Assembly: GCA_965213885.1 (NCBI GenBank)
Contig: OZ243919.1
Location: 1,984,001-2,048,000 of the forward strand
Origin: VYFG01 sp965213885
Lineage (GTDB): Bacteria; Pseudomonadota; Gammaproteobacteria; Arenicellales; Poriferihabitantaceae
Length of the DNA stretch: 64,000 bases
Direction of reading: 5' to 3'
In this document: positions 49,369-57,412 of the stretch, piece by piece
How the letters are laid out: each line of letters opens with the position of its first letter
How positions within the stretch are numbered: position 1 is the first letter of the stretch
Program-made: the position numbers and the translations under genes
The notes under the pieces: generated by a model
What the model was told of the DNA's origin: nothing
What the model saw: only the letters and a program-made list of their open reading frames with translations
Database searches by the model: none

Positions 49369-49520
49369 CTTTGTTGCCTCCTCTTGGTTTGCATCGCCGC
49401 CTTCGACTTCATCCAAGGCAGTGCATTGCGATCGTGGTTTCTCCGGCAACGCGCTGGCAGCTTCGCGCACATCGCGCTTGCCGGTGACGATATCGGCAAT
49501 CGTTTAACCCACCATACACT

Positions 49521-49856
49521 TCAGGTCAGGACGCGGAGGGCCGTTTCCGGAGCCTTGTCGAGAATCCGCAGCAGGGAGCGCGCCGCGCCGGTGGGGCAAC
49601 GCTTGCCCTGTTCCCAATTGCGGATTGTCTCTTGCGATACGTCGATGCGCCGCGCCATCTCGATCTGCGTCAGGCCCAAACGGCGACGGATGCGGCGGGT
49701 ATATTTCGCTACGTCCCGCATGGCTTCTTCCTCGTCTTCCTGTTGCTGCCGGGTAATCTGTGCTTCTGTTGTGCCATCCACCAATTCAGGGTCGATTCGC
49801 CCTTTGGGGAATGTGTCAGGATTGTCCAGATCAACCTTGATGCGTGTAGTACTCAT
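49521..49856 (-). CDS. XRE-family HTH antitoxin-like protein, partner of brnT
   Basis: 111 residues. An N-terminal acidic part ('DPELVDGTTEAQITRQQQED') is followed by an XRE helix-turn-helix (~62-105: 'IRRRLGLTQIEMARRIDVSQ', 'ETIRNWEQGKRCPTGAARSL') and 'LRILDKAPETALRVL'. It is the usual second gene after a brnT-type toxin and overlaps that gene by 26 nt. The reading frame is intact. Expected to repress the operon and neutralise the toxin. Confidence 0.85.
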   Translation of the reverse strand: MSTTRIKVDLDNPDTFPKGRIDPELVDGTTEAQITRQQQEDEEEAMRDVAKYTRRIRRRLGLTQIEMARRIDVSQETIRNWEQGKRCPTGAARSLLRILDKAPETALRVLT

Positions 49857-50130
49857 AGTATTGAACCTCTCTTGCGTTGGCTTTGCGAGCGGAAATCATG
49901 CGGGTGATGGTGTTGCGCATGGTGATAACAACCGCATAAAGCCGATTTTCGATGATTCCCAACACCTGGAATCGGTCTTCGCCGTAATCGCGCCTGCGGT
50001 CCTACTCAACTATCCTGTGCGGGTCCAGGAGCACCCGGGTGGTATAGGCGAAGTCGAAACCTCGTTCTTGCAGACAGGCATTATTTTTGACCTCGTCCCA
50101 TTGAAACTCCATCCGAATTTTATAGGCCAT
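49831..50130 (-). pseudogene. brnT: BrnT-type toxin with in-frame nonsense codon
   Basis: One reading frame gives 'MEFQWDEVKNNACLQERGFD' and 'FAYTTRVLLDPHRIVE', then TAG (50002-50004, codon 43), then 'DRRRDYGEDRFQVLGIIENR', 'LYAVVITMRNTITRMISARK' and 'ANAREVQYYE'. Apart from the amber codon every BrnT landmark is present ('FxWDexKaxxnxxKHGvdF', 'RRxDYGExRf', 'riISARKAnxrE'). A single base change therefore disables the toxin while the antitoxin-like gene after it stays open. Start drawn at the ATG at 50130; the ATG at 50112 is also possible. Confidence 0.82.
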
Positions 50131-50363
50131 TGGCCTACTTGTGTCAATGCTATGCCATCGTTGTAACGGGCGACCTGGGAACAGCTTGACCGATCAGCCA
50201 GCGAAGATATGCCAAGCGATGCGAGTTCGGGCGGAGTCTGATGTTATCCCCACGTTGCCCACCGGCTTCGCATGCCTGCAAGGCTGCTGCGCCCGTGGAC
50301 AACAAGGGAAAACCGTGGCCCGGCCAGGCTGGGATCGGTCGGGCATGAAAACGATGTTGCCGA

Positions 50364-51190
50364 CCTTCCGGAACTTCCGGATGATCTGCCTCTGGCTCGA
50401 GAGCCTTGGTTCGATGTAATCGACGGTCATCTTGATGTCACGATGACCCAGGATGTCCCTGAGCGCCACCAGCGAAGCGGGGATGTTGTAGACGTCCTCG
50501 ATCTCCTCGGGGAAAGGTTGGCCAGGATCGTGGCCACCAGATGGCGAATCTTGTGGGGACTGACTTCCATCTTGTACTTGGCGGTCGTGCGCTTGAATAT
50601 CCCGGAGCATTGTTCCGGAACGAGCCTGTCTCCCCGGTAACGGGTACTGTACCGCTGAATCCGGAACACCTGGCCCTCCTTGCTGAATTCCGAAAACCGT
50701 TTCCAGACATCCCACTTCATTGCCAGGAGCCTGTTGTGGAGATCCCGTGTAGTACAACGTCAGGGCGATGTTGAGAAGGAACGGGGAGAGGTGGTTTGCC
50801 TGGTCCTCGTAGAGAAACCGGCACCGCTTCTTCCGGTCCATTTCGTGCAGGCCTTCCTGCGGGTGTTGTACCTGGTGAGGGGTTTCAACTGAAGGATCGG
50901 GTTCTCGGCCATGAGTTCCAGCTCGACGTAGTAGTGGAGGGCGGCGCGAAGGTGGCGGTGACAGTTGTTGGAGGTGGTGGTGGAACTCCTGGTCACCACA
51001 GAATCGCGCCACCGGGGTAATTCATGCAGGGTCACCTCCTCCGGTGTCCTGAATCCGGTATCACGGCAGAACCGGCTCATACAGCCCTTGCAGTTCGTGA
51101 ACATGACCGGCCGCAGCGGCCTTTGACGGCGGTACCAGGCGCAGATGTCCATAAGGTCCCAAATCTTGATATCGGAAATATCTGTGTTCT
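50364..51190 (-). pseudogene. tyrosine recombinase (integrase) with several frameshifts
   Basis: Pieces in three frames: 'FRTPEEVTLHELPRWRDSVV', 'NNCHRHLRAALHYYVELELM' and 'AENPILQLKPLTRYN' (SAM-like N-terminal domain), then 'KKRCRFLYEDQANHLSPFLL' and 'IALTLYYTG' (start of the catalytic domain), then 'KMEVSPHKIRHLVATILANL' (HxxR box), then 'SLVALRDILGHRDIKMTVDY' and 'IEPRLSSQRQIIRKFRKV' (GH...Y box). At least three frame changes, near 50480-50500, 50700-50720 and 50820-50890. Not functional; probably the integrase of the island to its left. Confidence 0.8.
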
Positions 51191-51360
51191 TTCATGACAT
51201 GTTTGTTCTTTATTGGTAATCCGGGGATTATAGAAACACCCCGGAGCATCGGGGTCATGTCAGGTGGACCGAAGTCTCAAGATACTACAGCAAGAATAGG
51301 GCTGGCACTGCAACGCCGACCCTCGGGAGAAATGGAACAATGGCTCGTCGAAAACCGGGA

Positions 51361-51624
51361 TCATCGCGCCGTGTCTTCCCATGCAGGTCCGCCTGTATAT
51401 CGGGCGCCCAGGAGAACGCGTGAGATGATTTCGCACCGGTCGGCCGGGATCTTCAGGAACACGGCCTCGCCGGCTCCTTCGGCCTGGCGGACAAACGGGC
51501 CGTGTTCTTCCCCGGTCCCCAGATCGACGAAGAAAGTTCCCGGATCCCAGTTCGGTATGCCGAGAGAATGGGAGGAGCGGGTATACGAACGCTCCAAGCA
51601 AGGCGGACATACCATTCTATTCAT
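51361..51624 (-). CDS. hypothetical protein
   Basis: 87 residues whose ATG overlaps the sulfatase stop (ATGA), the spacing used by the neighbouring genes. Composition is protein-like ('IPNWDPGTFFVDLGTGEEHG', 'AVFLKIPADRCEIISRVLL') and there are no membrane segments, but no family was recognised. It may be a real coupled gene or a chance frame; the opposite strand is open here too. Confidence 0.35.
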   Translation of the reverse strand: MNRMVCPPCLERSYTRSSHSLGIPNWDPGTFFVDLGTGEEHGPFVRQAEGAGEAVFLKIPADRCEIISRVLLGARYTGGPAWEDTAR

Positions 51625-53054
51625 TCTGCACTATCCGGCACCGGCGTGAAATCGTAGTCATCAAGTCGGAGAATCGCATCGACGCCGCCGAATTTCCTGA
51701 TCAGCGCCGCCTGATCATCCAATGCCCGCCGGTTTTCCCGGACCGGGTCCACCAGCAACCGCAGCCGGCGCCCGCATTCCGCCAACACATCCGCATAGGC
51801 GGCGTCCGGTGCCAGGTCCACCAACTCCGAAGGATCGTTCTCCATGTCATACAGTTCCGGCAGATACCCGGGATACTCGTTGTATTTCCATCGCGGTGTG
51901 CGCAGCATGAACATGCCCGTGGGCGAGCCACCGTCATGGTACTCGCTCAACACCGTGCGGTTGGCATGGTGGCCTGCTGCAAGATCCTGCAAAGGCAGGC
52001 CGGCGGTGACGGCGCCGTCCGCCGGAATGCCGTGAGCCGACAGAACGGTGGGATAGATGTCCACCAGGGAGGCCAGTGTCGAAACCGTCTTCCCTTCGGG
52101 TATCCCAGGCCCCGCGAGGATCATGGGAATGCCCGCCGACTCGTCGTACAGTGTCATCTTCGTCCACAGGCCACGGTCGCCGTTGTGGTCACCGTGGTCA
52201 CTGGCATAGATCACCAGCGTATTGTCCGCCTGTCCGCTCTCCTCCAGTGCCGCCAGCACCTGTCCGACCTGATGGTCCAGGAAACTGCAGAGCCCGTAGT
52301 AGGACGCCCGGGCCACCTGCCGGGTCTCATCGTTGAACCAGCGGTCGTAGTCGAAATTGCGCGCGAGCGCCCGGGTCACGGGATGGCGGCTCCGATCACC
52401 CTCTCCGGTAAAGCGGGCATGGTCCATCCGTTCCAGGGGGTAGAGGCGGTAGAACGGTTCCGGACAGCGCAGGGGGTAGTGCGGTCGCAGCCAGGAGACG
52501 AACAGGGTCCACCGGCTGTCCGTGCCGGCTGTTGCCGATTCCTGAAGCCACGCACAGGCGGCCTCGGTGACACCGGTATCATAGTCGGTGTAACTGCTCT
52601 GCCCGGGCCCGATGTCGCTGGCGTAGTGGGAGCAGTCCAGCACCGCCTCGTGGTCCCTGAGCAGACCCTTGATCCAGCCCACGCCGTCACGTATGTAGAG
52701 CGGGAGGACCTCGCGGTCAAAGCCGTTGTTCGTATCCGCCCCCCGGTAATGCAGTTTGCCGATGGACTCCACCCGGCACCCATGGTCCTGCAGGATATGC
52801 CCCCATCCCCTGGGTTCGCCATGGTAGGCCTGTGCGTTGTCCCAGCAGCGGGTCGCGTGCACGTACATGCCCGTTGCCAGTGATGCCCGGGCGGGAACAC
52901 AGATCGGTGACGGGGTATACGCCCGGGTGAACCGGGTGCCCCTCCCTGCCAGTCTGTCCAGGTTGTCCGTCCTGACCAGCGGGTGCCCGGCACAACCCAG
53001 GGCGTCCCGGCGGTGTTCGTCGCTGAACAGGATGAGTACGTTATGAGGGCGCAT
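51621..53054 (-). CDS. sulfatase (choline-sulfatase/arylsulfatase-like)
   Basis: 477 residues from the ATG at 53054; a TTG 9 nt upstream is an alternative. 'NVLILFSDEHRRDALGCAGH' carries the metal-binding Asp, 'TPSPICVPARASLATGMYVH' contains Cys52 of C-x-P-x-R, which is converted to formylglycine, and 'VIYASDHGDHNGDRGLW' supplies further metal ligands. No signal peptide, so it is cytoplasmic, as for choline sulfatase BetC. 'GSMYVHATRCWDNAQAY'-like sequence also fits that group. Its start lies inside the 3' end of alkB (14-nt overlap). Confidence 0.88.
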   Translation of the reverse strand: MRPHNVLILFSDEHRRDALGCAGHPLVRTDNLDRLAGRGTRFTRAYTPSPICVPARASLATGMYVHATRCWDNAQAYHGEPRGWGHILQDHGCRVESIGKLHYRGADTNNGFDREVLPLYIRDGVGWIKGLLRDHEAVLDCSHYASDIGPGQSSYTDYDTGVTEAACAWLQESATAGTDSRWTLFVSWLRPHYPLRCPEPFYRLYPLERMDHARFTGEGDRSRHPVTRALARNFDYDRWFNDETRQVARASYYGLCSFLDHQVGQVLAALEESGQADNTLVIYASDHGDHNGDRGLWTKMTLYDESAGIPMILAGPGIPEGKTVSTLASLVDIYPTVLSAHGIPADGAVTAGLPLQDLAAGHHANRTVLSEYHDGGSPTGMFMLRTPRWKYNEYPGYLPELYDMENDPSELVDLAPDAAYADVLAECGRRLRLLVDPVRENRRALDDQAALIRKFGGVDAILRLDDYDFTPVPDSAE

Positions 53055-53682
53055 CCGGGGCAAGCCCGTCCGACTGACTCCTGACGTGTCGGAAAGTCAG
53101 GTTGATTCTGGGGCCCACCGGTTTCCGGGTCCGAGTGAGGGCATGTTTCCAGTTGTGCTGCGTCCGTCCCCGCATGATCAGCACGCTGCCATGGACCAGG
53201 TCGACGAAGACCGGATTCACTGCGGGATCGAAGCGGTGGCGGAGCCGGAAACGGCGGGTCCCGCCAAGGCTTACGGAAACGATGCAGGGCTCTGCCCCCA
53301 GTTCGGGCTCGTCGTCTGCATGCCAGCCCATGGAGTCACTTCCATCCCGGTACAGGTTCAGAAGGACACTGTTGAAACGGGCGGCAAACCGTTCCTCCAG
53401 GCGGCCTTTCAGCGCAAGAAGCTCTTCCCGCCAGGGCAGGGGCTGGTTCACCAGGCCCGAATAGCGGTAGATGGCACCGGGATCACCATACCAGGCAGCG
53501 AGACGGGGGGATCTGAGCCGTCGTCCGAACATGCTGATTTCGGGCTGGGTCCAGGAGACGTGACGCAGCAGGCTGTCCATCAGCAACGCCCCGTCCTCCG
53601 GCGGGACCGCCCCCTCGACCAGGCGGCAGTCGCCGTCCTTGAGCTGCAGCTTGAGACCGCTGGTGTCCGGCAGCGGATTCAA
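53041..53682 (-). CDS. alkB: AlkB-family Fe(II)/2-oxoglutarate dioxygenase (DNA demethylase)
   Basis: 213 residues. 'SPRLAAWYGDPGAIYRYSGL', 'FNSVLLNLYRDGSDSMGWHA' and 'DDEPELG' give the iron ligands His121 and Asp123; 'RTQHNWKHALTR' gives His180; 'PRINLTFRHV' gives the 2-oxoglutarate-binding arginines. This resembles the ALKBH2/3-like group more than E. coli AlkB. Repairs 1-methyladenine and 3-methylcytosine. The start overlaps the FAD-oxidase stop (ATGA). Confidence 0.92.
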   Translation of the reverse strand: MNPLPDTSGLKLQLKDGDCRLVEGAVPPEDGALLMDSLLRHVSWTQPEISMFGRRLRSPRLAAWYGDPGAIYRYSGLVNQPLPWREELLALKGRLEERFAARFNSVLLNLYRDGSDSMGWHADDEPELGAEPCIVSVSLGGTRRFRLRHRFDPAVNPVFVDLVHGSVLIMRGRTQHNWKHALTRTRKPVGPRINLTFRHVRSQSDGLAPDAPS

Positions 53683-55091
53683 AGACCCCGGATCACTTTT
53701 CCCGGATTGAAAATGTTATCCGGGTCCAGCGCACGCTTGATCATCCGCATGGGTTCAACGGCTTCGCCATGCTCAATTTCCAGGAACTCGATCTTTCCAT
53801 AGCCGATACCGTGCTCACCGGTACAGGTGCCGTCCATCTGCAGCGCCCGCAATACCATCCGGTGATGCAGGGCCTGTGCCTTTTCCACCTCCCCGGGGTC
53901 GTCATGATCAACCAGCAGAAGAAGATGGAAGTTGCCGTCTCCCACATGCCCCACGATGGGCGCCAGGAGTCCGGTACGGTCGATATCCTCGCGGGTCTGG
54001 TTGATGCAGTCTGCCAGGCGGGACACGGGTACGCACACATCGGTCGCCCAGATCTCTCCCTTGGGATGCAACCGCTTCGTTGCCCAAGCGACTTCGTGGC
54101 GGGCCCGCCACAGGCGGTTGCGCTCCTCGGTATTGGATGTCCACTGAAAGCCGCCGCCGCCGAATTCCAGGGCAATTTCCTGGGTCAGTTCGGCCTGTTC
54201 CCCGACCGAGGATTCGCTGCCGTGGAACTCGAGAAACAGCGTGGGCCGCTCGGTAAATTCGGTCTTCGAGTACAGGTTGATGGATTTCATGGTCAGTGCG
54301 TCAAGCAGTTCCACCCGTGCCACCGGGATCCCGTACTGGATGATGCCGATGACCGTATCCACCGCCCCTTCCATGGTCTCGAAGGTGCAGACGGCGGCGG
54401 AAATGGCCTCGGGGATGGGGTAGAGCCTGAGCGTGATCTCGGTGAAAACGGCCAGGGTACCCTCGGAACCTACCAGCAGTCTCGTCAGGTCATAGCCGGC
54501 CGCAGACTTGGGCGCACGCCTGGCAGTCCGCACCAGTGACCCGTCCGCCAGCACCGCCTCGATGTTGATGACGTTGTCCCGCATGGTACCGTAACGCACC
54601 GCGTTAGTGCCGGAGGCCCGGGTGGCGGTCATGCCGCCGACCGTGGCGTTGGCTCCCGGATCAATGGGAAAGAACAGGCCCTGGTCCTTCAGGTATTCGT
54701 TCAACTGCCGACGGGTGACCCCTGGCTGGACCACCACGTCGAAATCCCCGGCGTGCACGGCAATCACCTCGTTCATTTCGGTGAAGTCGATGGTCACGCC
54801 GCCCCTGAGGGCGGCGATATTGCCTTCCAGGGAAGTCCCCGCGCCATGCGGGACCACCGGCATTCCCGTTTGTGCGCAAATTTGCACCACCTGCCGAACC
54901 TCCTCCCGGTTCCGCACCCGGATCACGGCATGGGGCGGCATGGCAGGGTGAAAGGACTCGTCCTTTCCCGCCTGTTCCCTGACGCTTTCGGATGTCAGCA
55001 CCCGGTCGCCGAACTGTTTGCAAAGCTCCGCCAGTCCGGCAGAGTAATCGAATTGCTGCAGGGCCTCCGGGGCCGCGGGTATCAGGGACAT
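53679..55091 (-). CDS. FAD-binding D-lactate/glycolate dehydrogenase family oxidase
   Basis: 470 residues. FAD_binding_4 domain: 'VVPHGAGTSLEGNIAALRGG', 'VVQPGVTRRQLNEYL', 'DPGANATVGGMTATRASGTN' and 'LVGSEGTLAVFTEITLRLYP'. C-terminal domain: 'LWRARHEVAWATKRLHPKGE', 'IVGHVGDGNFHLLLLVDHDD' (metal/substrate His) and 'GTCTGEHGIGYGK'. Closest in pattern to cytochrome-linked D-lactate dehydrogenases (Dld/LDHD). The gene ends on ATGA with alkB and begins 10 nt inside the glutaredoxin-like gene. Confidence 0.9.
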   Translation of the reverse strand: MSLIPAAPEALQQFDYSAGLAELCKQFGDRVLTSESVREQAGKDESFHPAMPPHAVIRVRNREEVRQVVQICAQTGMPVVPHGAGTSLEGNIAALRGGVTIDFTEMNEVIAVHAGDFDVVVQPGVTRRQLNEYLKDQGLFFPIDPGANATVGGMTATRASGTNAVRYGTMRDNVINIEAVLADGSLVRTARRAPKSAAGYDLTRLLVGSEGTLAVFTEITLRLYPIPEAISAAVCTFETMEGAVDTVIGIIQYGIPVARVELLDALTMKSINLYSKTEFTERPTLFLEFHGSESSVGEQAELTQEIALEFGGGGFQWTSNTEERNRLWRARHEVAWATKRLHPKGEIWATDVCVPVSRLADCINQTREDIDRTGLLAPIVGHVGDGNFHLLLLVDHDDPGEVEKAQALHHRMVLRALQMDGTCTGEHGIGYGKIEFLEIEHGEAVEPMRMIKRALDPDNIFNPGKVIRGL

Positions 55092-55351
55092 GGCAATACC
55101 TTTTCCAGTTCGTCCGGGTCGAGAAAGTAGTGGCAGATCTCCTCGCCGTCGACAACCACCACAGGCACATGCTCCCGGTAATGCGCCAGCCAGTCTTCCC
55201 GGTCCTCGATCTCCAGCACTTCGACCTCGAAACCAGAGACGGTGCCGCGCCGGCAGCGGAATGCCCGCAACTCATCCAGTAGACTATCACACAGGTGGCA
55301 GTCGTGGCGCACAAACACCTGCACCAGCGGAACCTCAGTCCCCTTCTTCAT
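55082..55351 (-). CDS. glutaredoxin-like (DUF836) thioredoxin-fold protein
   Basis: 89 residues from the ATG at 55351, which lies 17 nt inside the 3' end of ligA. Active site Cys18-His-Leu-Cys21 ('VFVRHDCHLCDSLLDELRAF') followed by 'EVEVLEIEDREDWLAHYREH' and the cis-Pro segment 'VPVVVVDGEEICHYFLD'. The long insertion between the first helix and second strand is typical of DUF836. Overlaps the FAD oxidase start by 10 nt. Confidence 0.85.
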   Translation of the reverse strand: MKKGTEVPLVQVFVRHDCHLCDSLLDELRAFRCRRGTVSGFEVEVLEIEDREDWLAHYREHVPVVVVDGEEICHYFLDPDELEKVLPCP

Positions 55352-57401
55352 GGCCCGCCAGGGAAAGGAATGCCCGTTCATCCAGCATGGGAACGTCAAG
55401 CTGCTCCGCTGTTTCCGCCTTGGAACCCGCATCAGCGCCGACAACGACATAGTCGGTATTCTTCGACACGCTGCCCGTGACCTTGGCGCCAAGGGACTGG
55501 AGGATTTTCCTCGCATCGGACCGGGCCATGGACAACGCCCCGGTGAGCACGACGGTCTTGCCGTTGAACGGCGAGTTCTCCCTGACCGGCCGGACCACTG
55601 CCCTTGGCCAGGCCACGCCGGCGTCGATGAGCCGGCGGACGATTTTCCGGTTGTGATCCTGGCCGAAGAAAACCCGCACGCTTTCCGCCACCACCGGCCC
55701 GATGTCGGGGACCTGCTGCAACTGCCCGGCATCCGCGCCCATGATCGGGTCCAGATCACCGAAATGTGCCGCCAGGGTCTCTGCCGTGGCTTCACCCACC
55801 AGGGGAATGCCCAGGGCATGCAGGAACCGGGGGAGGGTCGTCTTCCTGCTGCCGTCAATGGCGCCGATCAGGTTTTCTGCGGACTTTTCCGCCATGCGTT
55901 CCAGCCCGGCCACCGGTTCCGTCTCAAGCAGGTAAAGGTCGGCAACATCCCGAATCAGGTTTGCCGCCAGCAACTGGTCCACGATCTTGTCCCCCAGCCC
56001 CTCGATATCCATTGCCCTGCGACTGGCGAAATGACGGATGTTTTCCTTGCGCTGGGCACTGCAGAACAGGCCGCCGCTGCAGCGTGCGATCACTCCGTCA
56101 CCCTCGTAGACGACGTCGGATCCGCATACCGGGCATTTCCGCGGGAACTCGAACGGACCGGTGCCGTCGGGCCTTCGCTCCCTGACCACCGACAGGATTT
56201 CGGGGATGACATCGCCTGCCCGGCGCAGGATGACGGTATCCCCTTCCCGGGCGCCAAGCCTGGCGATCTCGTTCCGATTGTGCAGGGTGGCATTGGACAC
56301 CGTGACGCCCCCCACGAATACAGGCCTCAGCCTCGCCACCGGCGTGATGGCGCCGGTGCGCCCCACCTGGATCTCGATCCGCTCCAGCACCGTCATTTCT
56401 TCCTGGGCGGGCAGCTTGTGGGCCAGTGCCCAGCGTGGTGCCCGTGCGGTATGTCCGAGGCTCGACTGCCAGTCCATGCGTGACACCTTGTACACCACAC
56501 CGTCGATGTCATAGGGTAGTCGTTCCCCCTTCTCCCGCATTTCACGGTAATAGGCCAGGCAGCCGTCGATGCCCCGAACCCGTTGCGCCAGATCACAGAC
56601 CGGCAGGCCGAATCCGCCAATCCATTGCAGGATATCCCAGTGCGTGTCCGGTATCGCGGCATTCTCCACCTGCCCGAGCGAGTAGGCAAGGAAACTCAAG
56701 GGGCGGCGCGCAGTCACCGCCGGGTCGATCTGCCGCAGGCTGCCGGCGGCGGCATTGCGCGGATTGACAAACGTTTTCTGTCCCGCCGCCTCCTGCTCCC
56801 GGTTCATGGCGGCGAAATCCGCCTTGCGCATGAATACCTCGCCGCGGACCTCCAGCACGGCGGGAACCGCATCGCCGTTTAGGGTCGTCCCCGGCCCCAG
56901 GACCTGACGCATGTTCTGGGTGATGTTTTCGCCGCGCCGGCCGTCGCCCCGGGTGGCCGCCTGTACCAGCCAGCCGTTCTCATACCGAAGGCTGACCGCC
57001 AGCCCGTCGATCTTCGGCTCGGCGACATATTCCACTTCACCGTCCTCCAGCTCGATGATCTCGCGGACCCTGCGGTCGAACGCAACGACCTCCCCGTCCT
57101 CAAAGGCATTGGCCAGGGAGCGCATGGGCACTGCATGCACAACTTCGGAAAATGTCCGCACCACCGAACCGGCAACCTTGCGGGTGGGCGAGTCCTCGCT
57201 CGCGTATTCGGGATGGTCGGCCTCCAGTGCCTCGAGCTCCCGAAGCAGGCGGTCATAGGTAGCATCCGGGATGACCGGGTCGTCCAGAACGTGGTAGCGG
57301 TAATTATGGTATTCGAGTTCTTCACGCAGGGCGTGGACCCGTTCGGTGATGCTCGCGGTGGAGTGGCTGTCCCCGCCGGTACTGGATGTGCTGGTGGACA
57401 C
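55335..57401 (-). CDS. ligA: NAD-dependent DNA ligase
   Basis: 688 residues. Domain Ia ('HNYRYHVLDDPVIPDATYDR'), adenylation lysine Lys130 in 'YVAEPKIDGLAVSLRYENG', OB fold ('QVGRTGAITPVARLRPVFVG'), zinc finger 'CPVCGSDVVYEGDGVIARC' with a further Cys in 'GGLFCSAQR', HhH repeats ('HFASRRAMDIEGLGDKIVDQ') and a C-terminal BRCT domain ('FNGKTVVLTGALSMARSDAR'). Complete. Seals nicks during replication. Lies 11 nt after zipA. Confidence 0.96.
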   Translation of the reverse strand: MSTSTSSTGGDSHSTASITERVHALREELEYHNYRYHVLDDPVIPDATYDRLLRELEALEADHPEYASEDSPTRKVAGSVVRTFSEVVHAVPMRSLANAFEDGEVVAFDRRVREIIELEDGEVEYVAEPKIDGLAVSLRYENGWLVQAATRGDGRRGENITQNMRQVLGPGTTLNGDAVPAVLEVRGEVFMRKADFAAMNREQEAAGQKTFVNPRNAAAGSLRQIDPAVTARRPLSFLAYSLGQVENAAIPDTHWDILQWIGGFGLPVCDLAQRVRGIDGCLAYYREMREKGERLPYDIDGVVYKVSRMDWQSSLGHTARAPRWALAHKLPAQEEMTVLERIEIQVGRTGAITPVARLRPVFVGGVTVSNATLHNRNEIARLGAREGDTVILRRAGDVIPEILSVVRERRPDGTGPFEFPRKCPVCGSDVVYEGDGVIARCSGGLFCSAQRKENIRHFASRRAMDIEGLGDKIVDQLLAANLIRDVADLYLLETEPVAGLERMAEKSAENLIGAIDGSRKTTLPRFLHALGIPLVGEATAETLAAHFGDLDPIMGADAGQLQQVPDIGPVVAESVRVFFGQDHNRKIVRRLIDAGVAWPRAVVRPVRENSPFNGKTVVLTGALSMARSDARKILQSLGAKVTGSVSKNTDYVVVGADAGSKAETAEQLDVPMLDERAFLSLAGHEEGD

Positions 57402-57412
57402 GGGCGACCCGG

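Noticed and set aside
50002..50004. Amber codon in brnT as evidence of pyrrolysine or stop-codon recoding
   Set aside because: A single TAG in a toxin gene within a decaying island is better explained as a nonsense mutation.
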